A stretch of 64,000 nt of DNA from Chlorobiaceae bacterium (GCA_013335115.1 JAAXWQ010000003.1:124001-188000); one strand, 5' to 3'; positions 10,780 through 20,641 are shown, numbered from the stretch's first letter. Notes: generated from the letters alone by a model not told the origin. Program-made: numbers and translations.

Positions 10780-12021
10780 TTACAGGAACTCCTCGAAGTA
10801 GTCCAAATCCTTGTGGAAGGTCTCTTCGAGTGAGAAGAGCGCGACAAGGGCCAGCACCATGCAGATACCGCCGACGATGAGTGCTCCGGTCTCGAGCCCG
10901 AAGCGGCCGCGGGTGAACTGGAACAGCATGGTGATGGGGACGACCATGCCCCTGACCAGGTTCGGCACGGTCGTGGCGACCGTGGCCCTGAGGTTGGTAC
11001 CGAACTGTTCGGCGGCCACGGTGACGAAGATCGCCCAGTAGCCACCCGAGAATCCGAGCGCGGCGCAGACGGCGTAGAAATAGCCCGGGGTGGCCCCCTC
11101 CTGGGTGAAATAGAGCGCCACGGAGGCGATCGTCAGGAGCATGAACAGCAGGACCGCCCTCTTGCGGCTCTTGAACAGCTGGCTCAACAGGCCGCTCGAC
11201 AGGTCGCCGAACACGAGGCCGAGGTAGCAGTACATCACCGCATTGCCGGCCGATACCTCTCCCGAGATATGGAACGATGAGGCGAATTCGGGCGAGAAGG
11301 TGATCAACACGCCCACCACGAACCAGATCGGGACGCCGATCAGGATCGAGTTCAGGTACTTCAGGAAGCGCTCCCTGCCGGTGAAGAGGGCGAGCAGGTT
11401 GCCCCTGCTGACCGAAGCGCTCCCCTCCATCGCCTGGAACATGCCCGATTCGGAGACCTTGATCCTGGCCAGCAGCAGCAAGAGGCCCAGGCCGCCACCG
11501 ATGAAGAAGGCGTTGCGCCACTCGAACCCGGTCGCGACGAAGTTGGCCAGAATCGCACCGGAGACGCCGATGGAGGCTACGAGCATGGTGCCGTAACCTC
11601 GGATCCTGGTATGCAGCACCTCGGAGACCAGCGTGATGCCTGCGCCGAGCTCACCGGCGAGGCCGACTCCGGCGATGAAGCGGAGCACGGCATAGGCGGG
11701 CAGCGTGGTCACCAGGCCATTGGCAATGTTGGCCACAGAGTACATCAGGATCGACCCGAACATGATCTTCAGGCGCCCCTTCTTGTCGCCGAGCCATCCC
11801 CAGAGGATGCCACCGAAGAGCATGCCGACCATCTGCATGTTCAGGAGGTAGACGCCGTAGTCGATCAGCCCCTTCCCCTCCAGGCCGAACGACTTCAGGC
11901 TCGGCACGCGCACGATGCTGAAGAGGACGAGGTCGTAGATATCGACGAAATAGCCGAGGGCGGCCACGATGACCGGCAGGCTGAAAATGGCGCGGATGCT
12001 TGCCTGGGGTTGTTCCTGCAT
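10780..12021 (-). CDS. Major facilitator superfamily transporter
   Basis: About 413 residues with roughly twelve hydrophobic segments and a central hydrophilic loop. The signature between helices 2 and 3 reads GWLGDKKGRLKIM, and RFIAGVGLAGELGAGITLVSE fits helices 4 and 5 of the sugar/metabolite-proton symporter group. It probably carries a small polar or organic anion substrate across the inner membrane, but the substrate cannot be deduced. The ATG at 12021 was chosen; a TTG eight codons upstream is the alternative and neither has a strong ribosome-binding site. It is last in a leftward run with GtrA, a GT2 glycosyltransferase and a GT39-like protein. Confidence 0.85.
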   Translation of the reverse strand: MQEQPQASIRAIFSLPVIVAALGYFVDIYDLVLFSIVRVPSLKSFGLEGKGLIDYGVYLLNMQMVGMLFGGILWGWLGDKKGRLKIMFGSILMYSVANIANGLVTTLPAYAVLRFIAGVGLAGELGAGITLVSEVLHTRIRGYGTMLVASIGVSGAILANFVATGFEWRNAFFIGGGLGLLLLLARIKVSESGMFQAMEGSASVSRGNLLALFTGRERFLKYLNSILIGVPIWFVVGVLITFSPEFASSFHISGEVSAGNAVMYCYLGLVFGDLSSGLLSQLFKSRKRAVLLFMLLTIASVALYFTQEGATPGYFYAVCAALGFSGGYWAIFVTVAAEQFGTNLRATVATTVPNLVRGMVVPITMLFQFTRGRFGLETGALIVGGICMVLALVALFSLEETFHKDLDYFEEFL

Positions 12022-12101
12022 GGAGCTGCTTGATTGGGGTTGCAATGAGTGTTATCCGAGTATAAAACAATTCGATGGAGCTGGCAACAGGTGCCGGCGG
12101 A

Positions 12102-12518
12102 TCACTCGTGGCGGAACCGGAAAAGCAGGAAGCGCGAAGTGAGGAGGTTGACACCCATGCCCGCGATGCTGCCTGCCGCGACTCCGAGCTCCGGATGCCG
12201 GGCGGCCAGCAGAACCTTCGAAACGAGCAGGGCGAAGACCCCGTAGTTGACCGATCCGCCGACCGCCATCAGTGCGAGGTAGATCCCGAGCTCCTTCGCC
12301 GCGGAGTGGCCCGAACGGCGGCTGCGGAAGGTGACGGCGCGGTTGAACAGCCAGGTGGAGAACGCCGCACACAGGAAGGAGGCGACACGGGCGCCGTAGA
12401 CCCCCAGGGAACCCTTGAGGAGGTAGAGGACGCCCACATCGACCAGGAAGCCGATGAAGCCTGCAATGGCGAACCAGAAGAGGCCGGCGGCCGCTTCACC
12501 CAACTGATCCCTTCGCAT
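12102..12518 (-). CDS. GtrA-family membrane protein (putative lipid-linked sugar flippase)
   Basis: A 138-residue protein with four hydrophobic segments. The core FAIAGFIGFLVDVGVLYLL, then ARVASFLCAAFSTWLFNRAVTFR and a C-terminal LLTSRFLLFRF are hallmarks of the GtrA family. In O-antigen glucosylation GtrA is thought to flip undecaprenyl-phosphate-sugar across the inner membrane. It starts three bases after the stop of the upstream GtrB-like glycosyltransferase, so the two are probably translationally coupled and work together, as in known gtrAB pairs. Confidence 0.88.
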   Translation of the reverse strand: MRRDQLGEAAAGLFWFAIAGFIGFLVDVGVLYLLKGSLGVYGARVASFLCAAFSTWLFNRAVTFRSRRSGHSAAKELGIYLALMAVGGSVNYGVFALLVSKVLLAARHPELGVAAGSIAGMGVNLLTSRFLLFRFRHE

Positions 12519-12521
12519 CGT

Positions 12522-13463
12522 TCAGGGGAGCCGGAAGGGAATGGTGAGGTAGGCAAGCCGTTTGGTTTCGTGCCTGCCTGTCGTGACGTTGTCCAGTATC
12601 AGGCCGCAGGTGAAGGAGAGCATGGAGCAGACCATCAGGGCGGACGACAGGATGAGCGTGGGGAAACGCGGGACAAGCCCGGTCCTGAAGTAATCGGCAA
12701 GCACCGGGACGAAAGCCAGGATCGCCACGGCCGCCATGAGCGAGCCCCAGATACCGTAGAAGGAGAACGGGCGTTCGGTCATGTAGAGGCGCAGGATGGT
12801 CTTGAGGATGCGGAATCCGTCCCGGTAGGTAGAGAGCTTGCTCGTCGAACCTTCCGGCCGGGCATAGTACGGGGTCATGACCTCCCCGTAGGGCATGCGC
12901 AGTTCAAGGGCATGGACGGTCAGTTCGGTCTCGATCTCGAAACCGTGCGAGAGTGCCGGAAAAGATTTGACGTACCGTTTCGAAAAGACCCTGTACCCGG
13001 AGAGCATGTCCGTGAATCCACCGCCGAATATGTTCACCGTGCTCTGTGTCAGCATCCGGTTGCCCCACTGGTGACCGGAGCGGTAGGCCGCGCTGGCGAC
13101 CTCTTCGGACGCCTTCCGGCAGCCGACGACCATGTCCAGGTGCTCGTCGATGAGCTTATCGAGCATCCTGGTGAGCGACGGAGCATCGTAGGTCGCATCC
13201 CCGTCCACCATGACGTAGATGTCGCTTTCGACGTCGGCGAACATACGGCGCACCACATTGCCCTTGCCTTTCAGCGGGACGTTGATCACCGGCACCTGTT
13301 CGGCTCGGGCCACGGCTGCAGTGTTGTCGGTCGAATGGTTGTCGAAGACGTAGATCGCCATCCCGGGAATCGCCTGCCTGAAGTCCCGGATCACTTTGGC
13401 GATCGCAGCCTCCTCGTTGAAGCAGGGTATGGTCAGGGCAACGCTCAATCCTCTATACGACAT
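12522..13463 (-). CDS. GtrB-like GT2 glycosyltransferase (polyprenyl-phosphate sugar synthase)
   Basis: A 313-residue protein with an N-terminal GT-A fold: SVALTIPCFNEEAAI at the start, VFDNHSTDNT, and the metal-binding MVDGDATYD near residue 90. Two hydrophobic segments near the C-terminus (IWGSLMAAVAILAFVPV and a second ending CGLILDNV) anchor it to the membrane. This architecture matches dolichol/undecaprenyl-phosphate sugar synthases such as GtrB, which load a sugar onto the lipid carrier at the cytoplasmic face. A longer frame exists, but the ATG at 13463 has a perfect AAAGGAGG seven bases before it. GtrA follows directly and a GT39-like enzyme precedes it. Confidence 0.88.
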   Translation of the reverse strand: MSYRGLSVALTIPCFNEEAAIAKVIRDFRQAIPGMAIYVFDNHSTDNTAAVARAEQVPVINVPLKGKGNVVRRMFADVESDIYVMVDGDATYDAPSLTRMLDKLIDEHLDMVVGCRKASEEVASAAYRSGHQWGNRMLTQSTVNIFGGGFTDMLSGYRVFSKRYVKSFPALSHGFEIETELTVHALELRMPYGEVMTPYYARPEGSTSKLSTYRDGFRILKTILRLYMTERPFSFYGIWGSLMAAVAILAFVPVLADYFRTGLVPRFPTLILSSALMVCSMLSFTCGLILDNVTTGRHETKRLAYLTIPFRLP

Positions 13464-13470
13464 GCAGGTT

Positions 13471-13478
13471 CCTCCTTT
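13471..13478 (-). promoter_or_regulatory. Strong ribosome-binding site deciding the GT2 start
   Basis: On the minus strand AAAGGAGG lies seven bases before the ATG at 13463. It is unusually good for this genome, where most starts lack a clear site, and it rules out the 55-codon upstream extension. Confidence 0.75.
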
Positions 13479-13494
13479 GAAACTTCTGTGAAGG

Positions 13495-15045
13495 TCACGG
13501 AACAATCCCGTCCGTGATGGTTTTTCCGCCATGCCCGCCTGCGGGTTTGTCCCGAACGCAAAGAATCGTGCCGCTTTCGGCGTGCCGGTACAGGGGGCGG
13601 GCGCCCTGCGCAGCCATCTTCGCTTCATCCCGGATGAACCCGTAATAGAAATCCGCCGGACCGTCCAGGCCGTCCAGCTCGACCGGTAGCAGCAGCCGCT
13701 CCATGCCGTACATGCTCCGGTAGAAGTTCATGGTGTCGAAATAGGGCTCGTCGACCCGCATCTTGCAGGGCCGGCCAGGCGCGTTGCGCCCGATTTCCTC
13801 CCTGACGGCAAGCATCGCCGGTCTGGTGCCCCCGTACTCGGGCCAATCGTAGAGGCTTTTCAGGTTTGCGGAGTAGATGTTTTGCACCACCAGCAGCATC
13901 GGAGCGACGAAGCCGAGCAGCACCGCCGGCACCGAATACCAGCGGGACGACGTGCGGGGAGGGTCGCCAAGGGCGATGGCCGTGAGCAGGAAGAGCGGGG
14001 TAAAGAAAATGCCACGTCGTCCCTGCAGGTACGCGACGTGCATCAGGTGGTGCTGCAGGATGCTCGCCAGGGCGACGGTGAAGGTCATGCCGGCAAGCAC
14101 GGCAAGCACCGCGAAACGCCTCCGGTCCTTGCGCCACAGCAGCAAGAGCGCAACGGGCACGAAGAGCGAGACCACGACGACCCAATCGGTCATCACCTGG
14201 ATGTAGCTCCAGAACCAGTTATTGTCGTAGGCCGTGCCGTTGACCAGTCCGCCCACGGTGTCGTTCCAGAAGCCGGCCTGGCCGCCCTCGCCGAACAGCT
14301 TCCACTGCCGGATGATGTAGAGCGGCAGCGCCAGGTAGGCGATGAACGGGATCCCCGGCAGGAGCAGCCTCGCAAGAACGAGCGGCCACGGGGAGGATGC
14401 TGATTCGGAAACGCCGGCACCGGCAAGGCCCCTGACGAGCACGAACCCTCCGACCAGGAGCATGGCGCCCCCAAGGACAAGCAGGAAAGAGAGGTTCGAA
14501 AGTGCGGCCAACCCGAACAGCATGATGCCGATGCGGGCGTGCCCCTCCCTGATCCTTCCCGGCGTTTCGCCGAAGGCCCGGAGCAGGGCTGCAAGCCCGA
14601 GCATGGTGAAGCCGAGGCCGAGCCCGTAACCGCGGGCGACGCCGAGGAAGTCGACCACGTAGGGGTTCATCGCGACGGCAAGGAGCCCGGGTACGGCCTT
14701 CCAGCCGGAAACGACCCGGGGGAGGCACAGGTTGAGCCCCAGCAGGTAGAGGATGGTCCCGAAGAGCGTGGGAAGCCTCAGGGTCAGTTCCGAAACGCCG
14801 AAGATGCCCACCGATAACTTCGCAAGCAACGTATGCAGGAGGTGGTTGTTGTCCGGCAGGCCGTCCGTCCGGAACAGGAGGATGTCAAGCCACCCGTTCG
14901 TGACGTGGCCATTGTAGGTAGCCGCTTCGTCGAGCGTGATGCACATCGTCGCCGCCCTCGCCGCGACATAGGCGAACACGATGAACGATAGCCCTGCAGA
15001 GGCGGTCGTCGGCCCGTCGATGCGGCGATGCTGAGCGTGATACAT
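13495..15045 (-). CDS. GT39/ArnT-like membrane glycosyltransferase
   Basis: A 516-residue multi-spanning protein. After the first transmembrane segment the periplasmic loop holds ITLDEAATYNGHVTNGW, with the DE pair typical of GT-C enzymes that use a polyprenyl-phosphate sugar donor, and PDNNHLLHTLLAKL resembles the second conserved loop. About ten further hydrophobic segments follow, then a soluble C-terminal domain (from about residue 410) with MRVDEPYFDTMNFYRSMYG. By context it would transfer the sugar loaded by the GtrB-like protein and flipped by GtrA onto a cell-surface acceptor, the GtrC role. Its own acceptor is not deducible. It starts the leftward cluster. Confidence 0.78.
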   Translation of the reverse strand: MYHAQHRRIDGPTTASAGLSFIVFAYVAARAATMCITLDEAATYNGHVTNGWLDILLFRTDGLPDNNHLLHTLLAKLSVGIFGVSELTLRLPTLFGTILYLLGLNLCLPRVVSGWKAVPGLLAVAMNPYVVDFLGVARGYGLGLGFTMLGLAALLRAFGETPGRIREGHARIGIMLFGLAALSNLSFLLVLGGAMLLVGGFVLVRGLAGAGVSESASSPWPLVLARLLLPGIPFIAYLALPLYIIRQWKLFGEGGQAGFWNDTVGGLVNGTAYDNNWFWSYIQVMTDWVVVVSLFVPVALLLLWRKDRRRFAVLAVLAGMTFTVALASILQHHLMHVAYLQGRRGIFFTPLFLLTAIALGDPPRTSSRWYSVPAVLLGFVAPMLLVVQNIYSANLKSLYDWPEYGGTRPAMLAVREEIGRNAPGRPCKMRVDEPYFDTMNFYRSMYGMERLLLPVELDGLDGPADFYYGFIRDEAKMAAQGARPLYRHAESGTILCVRDKPAGGHGGKTITDGIVP

Positions 15046-15123
15046 AGTCGGTCGAAGCGATGATTTGCCCTTGTGATGGGCGGATGACGCGTTGTAAATC
15101 CCGGATTGCCGGAATTTACACTT

Positions 15124-15780
15124 TTATCGGGAAAGCCCGTTCCTGGCATGCAGGTGCCTGATAACGCCCGAGACGTCAGCCTCCACCGCATAGGCATGTT
15201 CGAAGCGCTGCACCCTGGTCAGGGCGTTCGGCACGACGATGCAGTCGATCCCGGCGGCGTGGGCGGAGGCGAGCCCACGGCGGGAATCCTCCACCGCGAG
15301 GCACTCTTCCGGGGCCAGACCCAGGCGTTCGAGCGCCTTGAGGTAGGGTTCCGGATGGGGTTTTGGGTTGGCGACATCGTCGTCCGTGACGATCACCTCG
15401 AAATGGTGGAGCAGCCCGTCCGGACCGTGCATCAGCTCCACCTTGTCACGCGGGCTCCCGGTTACGAGCCCCATGCGGACTTTTCCCGCAAGCGACCCGA
15501 TGGTTTCACGAACCATCGGCATGAGCGGCACGGAGTGCCTGATCCGTTCGACGAAGGCCTCGTTCCGGCGTTCGAGCAACGGGCCGGCGACCTCCGCAGG
15601 CATGCCCAGCTCACGGGCGATCTGTGCGCTGTGCTTGGCGTTGCCGAGGTACTCGATGCCCCAGTAGGTTTCGTCGATCCTGAGGCCGGCTTCGGCGAAA
15701 AAGAAGCTGGTCAGGTCGAAAAACAGGGCCTCGCTGTCGAGCAGCAGGCCATCGTTGTCCCAGAGGACGGCATGGATCAT
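15124..15780 (-). CDS. HAD-superfamily phosphatase (beta-phosphoglucomutase-like)
   Basis: A 218-residue HAD hydrolase with a helical cap. Motif I is LWDNDGLLLDSE, where the two Asp four positions before and at the start of the DG turn are the nucleophile and acid/base; motif II is LVTGSP with the Thr; motif III is the Lys in DVANPKPHPEPY; motif IV is AVEDSRRGL. These match the phosphoglucomutase/phosphoglycolate phosphatase-type subgroup that acts on small phosphorylated metabolites. The second residue of motif I is Asn rather than the common Phe/Met, which may affect substrate choice. The substrate is unknown. It lies alone between the glycosyltransferase cluster and the radical SAM gene. 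Confidence 0.85.
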   Translation of the reverse strand: MIHAVLWDNDGLLLDSEALFFDLTSFFFAEAGLRIDETYWGIEYLGNAKHSAQIARELGMPAEVAGPLLERRNEAFVERIRHSVPLMPMVRETIGSLAGKVRMGLVTGSPRDKVELMHGPDGLLHHFEVIVTDDDVANPKPHPEPYLKALERLGLAPEECLAVEDSRRGLASAHAAGIDCIVVPNALTRVQRFEHAYAVEADVSGVIRHLHARNGLSR

Positions 15781-15834
15781 CGGGCGCGAAAAGAGGTGGT
15801 TGCAACGGCTATCGAACGAGGTAAATATACGAAT

Positions 15835-17658
15835 TCAGCGCCCTTGCCGTTGCATGAAACAGCCCCGGTAGAGCCTGATCGCCCGCACGACGGCACGACG
15901 GACGTCGCGGTCTGCCATGAGCGCGAACACCTGGCGTCGGCTCAGCCGGCCCGGGTTGTTGCGCATCAGTTCGTTCCGGTAGAGTATGCGCATGAGGACG
16001 TCCATCGAAATCGACCATGCCGCGTCGACCACCTCGGCAAGCCGGATGACGGGACCAGGGGCAGGCTCCCCTGATGCTGCAAGGTTCATGTCCATCACCC
16101 TCAGGTCGCCCTCCTGGCGGATCGTGAAATCGACGCGCCGTCCGGAAGGGTGCTCGAGGCTGAACCTCATCGGCCGCGAGAGGGGCGGCGACGAAAATTC
16201 CTGTTCGTACACGATGCGGGGGTTGGTGGCCAGGTAGCGCTCGAAAGCCTCGAAGACGATCGTGGCGACCAACGGGCCGTCAAGGGTCTTGTTGACCTTG
16301 AAGAGGAACACGAGCTGGAACAGGTCCTGCAGGAACACGAGGAGCGCTGCCCCCACACGCTGCCTCTTGAGCACGGAACGGTAGTTGCAGAAGGCCACGT
16401 TGCAGTAGGCCATCATCCGCACCAGGTCCATGGTCTCCATGGAGGAGGTCCTGACAACCGGGGAGAAGTTGTTGTACAGGTCCCAGTCCGTCGAGGTGAT
16501 GTTCCCCTCGCTCCGATACTCCTCGAATATCTTCGTGCCGGGATAGGGGGTCATGGACATGAACAGCGCCTGTTTCAATCCAAGCGATCGGGCGAACTCG
16601 GGATAGGCCATCGTGTCGGCCTCGCTCTCCGAATGGTGGCCGATGATGAAATAGCCCTCGGCCCCGATGTGGTGACGTTCGAGGAGGCCGATGGCCTTGG
16701 AGACATCATCGAGGGAGTTCTTCTTGTTCATGAGCTCGAGGGTCTGCGGGTTCGGGCTTTCGATACCGAGACCCACCTTGTTCAGCCCAACGGCCCGGAG
16801 TTTGTCAAGGATCCGCTCGGCCCGGACGATATCCTTCGCCCTCGTTTCGGTCATGATCCTGAAATTGGTCAGGCCGCGCTCGATCATGAGGTCGCAGATC
16901 GCCTCGGCACGTTTGATGTTGGTCAGGAAGTTGGCATCCCAGATCTTGAGCAGCTTCTTCCTGTCCGGGTCGTGCAGCGCCGCGACCTCCTCCACGACGT
17001 TCCCCGGACTCCTGCCGCGCCAGCCCTTGTGCATCTTGTCATTGGCGCAGAATGAGCACGACCAGGGGCAGCCCCTCGACGTATAGATGGTGTCGATGGT
17101 GTACGCATCCCCTCGCTCGCCGAACCGCTCAGGCCGGAGGCCACGCTTGGGAAAGCGGATGGAATCGACCTCGGAGATCAGCTCCCGCTCGCCGGTGTGG
17201 ACGATGCCGCCGCCTTCGCGCCAGGCTAACCCCTTCACCTCGCGCGACGGGCCATGGAGGACCAGCTCCCTGAAGGTCGCCTCCCCTTCGCCGATGGCCA
17301 CAAGGTCGACGCAGTCGAGCCCGAGCACCTCTTCGGGCAGGGCCGTCGGATGGAATCCGCCCATGACGACGAACACTCCGTGCCGTTTCGCTATTCCGGC
17401 GAGGCGGACCGCGCTGTTGAAACCGCCGGTCATCGACGAAATGGCCACCAGGTCGATCTTGCGGCGTTGCAAGAGGCGATCGAAACTTTCCGCCAGCCGG
17501 TCGTTGTAGTAGTTGTCCGGAATGACCAGGCTTTCGGCGATATCCTCGACCGCCGCGGCCAGGTAGCAGACGCCGATGCAGTCGGTGATGAACCTGGGAA
17601 ACGGCGTGACGAACGCCTGTGGAGCCTCGATGAGGCAGATGCTCCTGAAATAAGCCAT
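15835..17658 (-). CDS. B12-binding radical SAM protein
   Basis: A 607-residue protein from the ATG at 17658, which has GGAGG nine bases upstream; a longer open frame of 74 codons looks non-coding. The N-terminal 130 residues form a Rossmann-like cobalamin-binding domain ([37 protein letters not shown]). The radical SAM core begins [15 protein letters not shown] with cluster ligands Cys197, Cys201 and Cys204, and continues with [11 protein letters not shown] and [11 protein letters not shown]. The last 200 residues are family-specific. In green sulfur bacteria this architecture is used by BchE and by the BchQ/BchR bacteriochlorophyll C-8 and C-12 methyltransferases, and also by lipid methylases, so a pigment role is possible but not shown. 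No pigment genes adjoin it. Confidence 0.85.
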   Translation of the reverse strand: MAYFRSICLIEAPQAFVTPFPRFITDCIGVCYLAAAVEDIAESLVIPDNYYNDRLAESFDRLLQRRKIDLVAISSMTGGFNSAVRLAGIAKRHGVFVVMGGFHPTALPEEVLGLDCVDLVAIGEGEATFRELVLHGPSREVKGLAWREGGGIVHTGERELISEVDSIRFPKRGLRPERFGERGDAYTIDTIYTSRGCPWSCSFCANDKMHKGWRGRSPGNVVEEVAALHDPDRKKLLKIWDANFLTNIKRAEAICDLMIERGLTNFRIMTETRAKDIVRAERILDKLRAVGLNKVGLGIESPNPQTLELMNKKNSLDDVSKAIGLLERHHIGAEGYFIIGHHSESEADTMAYPEFARSLGLKQALFMSMTPYPGTKIFEEYRSEGNITSTDWDLYNNFSPVVRTSSMETMDLVRMMAYCNVAFCNYRSVLKRQRVGAALLVFLQDLFQLVFLFKVNKTLDGPLVATIVFEAFERYLATNPRIVYEQEFSSPPLSRPMRFSLEHPSGRRVDFTIRQEGDLRVMDMNLAASGEPAPGPVIRLAEVVDAAWSISMDVLMRILYRNELMRNNPGRLSRRQVFALMADRDVRRAVVRAIRLYRGCFMQRQGR

Positions 17659-17963
17659 GTAGGCTGGCCTCCGGCCAGTGGATTGGGATGTACTGGAAAC
17701 GCACCGGCAACGGCCTGAACGGTCGCGCAGCCGCAATGGCGCACGAATGCTTTTCAGGACAGATAAACAATAAAAGGGGCACTGCCGATCGACCGGATCG
17801 CGACAGGCTGGGGGGAGTCGCGAACGAATAACACTCAAAGTATACAATAAAACGCATATATCCACACAACGCATACACAAAGAGCCGTAACCGTCGGTGC
17901 ATCGTACAACAGAAAAAGCGGGCCGGAGCCCGCTTTTTCCTGTTGCTTCGCGTCACGCGCCGG
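17659..17963. other. Intergenic stretch between the radical SAM gene and hcp
   Basis: About 305 bases. The right end carries the hcp terminator (17913-17938). The rest, moderately AT-rich near 17830-17880, must hold the promoter of the radical SAM gene; no clear -35/-10 pair or B12 riboswitch fold was recognised. Confidence 0.5.
17913..17938. terminator. Intrinsic terminator after hcp
   Basis: AAAAAGCGGGC and GCCCGCTTTTT pair perfectly (11 bp) around the loop CGGA. It ends the hcp operon, which is read leftward, and is symmetric enough to work in both directions. Confidence 0.92.
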
Positions 17964-19592
17964 TCACGCGCCGGCCATCATGGCCTCGATGTCTGCCTCG
18001 ACCGTGCCGATCGGCTTGAGGCCGAACTTTTCGACGATGGCCGCGGCGACGTTCGGGGTGAGGAACTCGGGGAGCGTCGGCCCGAGGCGGATGCCCTTGA
18101 CGCCAAGGAAGAGCAGGGCGAGCAGGACGGTAACCGCCTTCTGCTCATACCAGGCGATATCGAAGGAGATGGGCAGGTCGTTGATGTCCTCCAGCCCGAA
18201 CACCTCCTTGAGCTTCAACGCGATCACGGCGAGCGAGTAGGAATCGTTGCACTGGCCGGCGTCGAGCACCCTCGGGATGCCGCCGATGTCACCCAGGGGT
18301 AGCTTGTTGTAGCGGTACTTCGCGCAGCCGGCGGTCAGGATGACCGTGTCTTTCGGCAGCGCCTGCGCCACGTCGGTGTAGTACTGCCTCGAGGAGTGGC
18401 GGCCGTCGCAGCCAGCCATGACCACGAAGCGGCTGATCGCGCCGGACTTCACGGCCTCGACCACCTTGTCGGCCAGCGCCAGCACCTGGGTATGGGCGAA
18501 GCCGCCGACAATCTCGCCGTTCTCAAGCTCGACCGGGGGTTTGCAGGTTTTCGCCAGTTCGATCAGCGCCGCGAAATCCTTCGACTTGCCCTCTTCACGC
18601 GCCGGGATGTGCTTCAGGCCAGGGTAGGCGGCCATGCCGGTGGTGAACATGCGGTGGCGGTAGGACTCCCTGACCGGCACGATGCAGTTGGTGGTCATGA
18701 GAATCGGACCGTTGAAGGTGTCGAACTCGCGGTCCTGCGCCCACCAGGCGCTGCCGTAGTTGCCCACGAAGTGGCTGTACTTCTTGAAGGCCGGGTAGTA
18801 GTGGGCCGGCAGCATCTCGCAGTGGGTGTAGACGTCGACGCCGGTGCCCTCGGTCTGCTTGAGCAGCTCCTCCATGTCGCGCAGGTCGTGGCCCGAGATG
18901 AGGATGCCCGGGCGCGTGCCGACGCCAGTCTTCACCGTGGTGATCTCCGGGTTGCCGTAGGTGGTGGTGTTGGCCTTGTCGAGCAGGGCCATCGCCGTGA
19001 CCGCCGTGGCGCCGGTCTCCATCACCAGGGCGAGCAGCTCGTCGGCCGTCTGCTCCTGCAGCAGGGCGGAGAGGCTCTTGACATAGAACGCGTAGATGCT
19101 GTCGTCGTGGTAGCCGAGCACCGCCGCGTGGTCGGTGTAGGCGGCGAGTCCCTTGAGTCCGTAGAGCACGAGGCTCTTGAGGGAGCGCAGGTCAGCGTCC
19201 TCGCTGAGGCTGTCGATGCCGCAGGCCAGCGCCTTGGCGATAAATTCATCTCGGCTGGAACCGTTCCAGGTCGCCGCGTCGTGCGCCGGGGTCCTGCCGG
19301 TAACCCCCTTGACCTCATCGCGGACAGCGAGGGTCCGGCGGATGCGGTCGACGATGACGTCGTCGTCGAAGTTGGTGTTGGTCACGGTCACGAACAGCGA
19401 CTCGCTGATGAACCGGCCGTATTTCCGGTCGAGCGTCCCCGGCAGTTCCGCCGCGCAAAGGGCGAGCCCCTCGACGACGTAGATGAGGGTGTCCTGGAGT
19501 TTGGCGGTCATTTCGTCCTTGCCGCACACGCCGCGGACGTTGCACCCGGTTCCTTTGATGCTCTCCTGGCACTGGTCACAATGCATGCTCAT
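17964..19592 (-). CDS. hcp: Hybrid cluster protein (class I), hydroxylamine/NO reductase
   Basis: A 542-residue hybrid cluster protein. The N-terminal cluster motif is C5-X2-C8-X8-C17-X5-C23 ([19 protein letters not shown]), the class I spacing of strict anaerobes, which binds a [4Fe-4S] cluster. Hybrid-cluster ligands lie in [47 protein letters not shown] and [10 protein letters not shown]. These proteins reduce NO to N2O in nitrosative stress and can reduce hydroxylamine in vitro. The ATG at 19592 has AGGGAG nine bases before it. A ferredoxin-domain protein and an Rrf2 regulator lie upstream in the same operon. An in-frame ATG at 19760 could add 56 residues (see findings). Confidence 0.95.
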   Translation of the reverse strand: MSMHCDQCQESIKGTGCNVRGVCGKDEMTAKLQDTLIYVVEGLALCAAELPGTLDRKYGRFISESLFVTVTNTNFDDDVIVDRIRRTLAVRDEVKGVTGRTPAHDAATWNGSSRDEFIAKALACGIDSLSEDADLRSLKSLVLYGLKGLAAYTDHAAVLGYHDDSIYAFYVKSLSALLQEQTADELLALVMETGATAVTAMALLDKANTTTYGNPEITTVKTGVGTRPGILISGHDLRDMEELLKQTEGTGVDVYTHCEMLPAHYYPAFKKYSHFVGNYGSAWWAQDREFDTFNGPILMTTNCIVPVRESYRHRMFTTGMAAYPGLKHIPAREEGKSKDFAALIELAKTCKPPVELENGEIVGGFAHTQVLALADKVVEAVKSGAISRFVVMAGCDGRHSSRQYYTDVAQALPKDTVILTAGCAKYRYNKLPLGDIGGIPRVLDAGQCNDSYSLAVIALKLKEVFGLEDINDLPISFDIAWYEQKAVTVLLALLFLGVKGIRLGPTLPEFLTPNVAAAIVEKFGLKPIGTVEADIEAMMAGA

Positions 19593-19753
19593 ACTATCGT
19601 ACTCCCTGTGGTTGGTTGGTGTTGGTTGTTCTTGGTCGTGATCCGGAGACGGAAGCGATGCCCGGCTGTAGTATGCTTCGGCGTTCCCGGGATCGTTTTC
19701 GATGAGCCTCGTGATCTCGCGTGCCGATCCGCGCCAGGCGCCAAGCGCATCCT

Positions 19754-20629
19754 TCAGCATGAGGCCCACTCCTCCGAAAGGACCTGTCCTCCGATGCCGA
19801 TGACGACCTGCCTGACCGGCACCTTTCGGTGTGCGCGTTCGAGCGCCCTGGAAACGAGCCCCATCAGGCCGCCGCAGCAGGGAACCTCCATGATCGCCAC
19901 GGTGATGGTGTCGACCTTCGCCTCGTCGATCATCACGATGAGCTTTTCGACATAGCGCTCCATCTCGACGTCGAGCTTCGGGCAGGCGATCGCCAGGCTC
20001 CGGCCCCGGAGGAGTCGGGAATGGAAATCGCCCATGGCGAAGGGGACGCAGTCGGCGGCGAGCAGGAGGTCCGATCCCTGGTAGCAGGATGCGACGGGGG
20101 TGACAAGATGCAGTTGGATAGGCCACTGCCGAAGCTCTCCGGGGGAGGTTGGCGTGGTTGCCGCCGTAACCGCCGGGGCCTCGTTTCCGGTCCCCCTGAG
20201 GTCCATCATCCTGCTGCCGGGGCACCCTCCGCCATGATGCCCGTGAGCTGCCGGCTTACCGGACGCCTCGGCCTCGAGCGGGTTGGGGATCCCCTGCTCC
20301 TGCAGGTAGTCGAGCGCGGTCTGCAGGTAGCCGGCCTCGCCATGCTCCATGAGGTGCCTGAGGTGCGCCGCAATCACGTTCGGCCCTGCCTTGGAAATGC
20401 TCTCGTGCATGACCCTTCGCTCGTCGTAGGGTTCGGCTTCACGCTCCTCGACCCGCATGGCTCCGGTAGGGCACTTGCCGACGCAGGCGCCGAGGCCGTC
20501 GCAGAACAGGTCGCTGATGAGCCTGGCCTTGCCGTCAATGACCTGCAACGCCCCCTCGGGACACGCCGGGATGCACTGGCAGCAACCCGTACAGAGCCGT
20601 TCTTCTATGGTGATGATCTGTCGTTTCAT
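19754..20629 (-). CDS. Ferredoxin-domain protein, probable Hcp electron-transfer partner
   Basis: A 291-residue protein. Residues 8-62 hold two [4Fe-4S] motifs, [14 protein letters not shown] and [14 protein letters not shown]. The middle has a His/Gly-rich linker [14 protein letters not shown]. The C-terminal half (from about residue 165) carries [25 protein letters not shown] and [12 protein letters not shown], several cysteines that may bind another cluster. Proteins of this layout commonly sit next to hcp in anaerobes and are thought to deliver electrons to it. It lies between the Rrf2 regulator (12 bases upstream) and hcp. Its stop overlaps an ATG in frame with hcp (ATGCTGA). Confidence 0.85.
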   Translation of the reverse strand: MKRQIITIEERLCTGCCQCIPACPEGALQVIDGKARLISDLFCDGLGACVGKCPTGAMRVEEREAEPYDERRVMHESISKAGPNVIAAHLRHLMEHGEAGYLQTALDYLQEQGIPNPLEAEASGKPAAHGHHGGGCPGSRMMDLRGTGNEAPAVTAATTPTSPGELRQWPIQLHLVTPVASCYQGSDLLLAADCVPFAMGDFHSRLLRGRSLAIACPKLDVEMERYVEKLIVMIDEAKVDTITVAIMEVPCCGGLMGLVSRALERAHRKVPVRQVVIGIGGQVLSEEWASC

Positions 20630-20641
20630 GATTGGGTACCC

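Noticed and set aside
12075-13517. A 480-codon open frame opposite gtrA and the GT2 gene
   Set aside because: Antisense to two genes with recognisable folds; no domain visible.
15835-17658. Firm naming of the radical SAM protein as BchQ or BchR
   Set aside because: The shared architecture does not discriminate among BchE, BchQ, BchR and lipid methylases, and no pigment genes adjoin it.
17659-17880. N-terminal 74-codon extension of the B12/radical SAM protein
   Set aside because: The added residues are Arg/Cys-rich and unlike a B12 domain; the ATG at 17658 has a GGAGG before it and starts the fold.
18396-19955. A 519-codon open frame opposite hcp and the ferredoxin gene
   Set aside because: hcp is certain on the minus strand; the antisense frame has shadow composition only.
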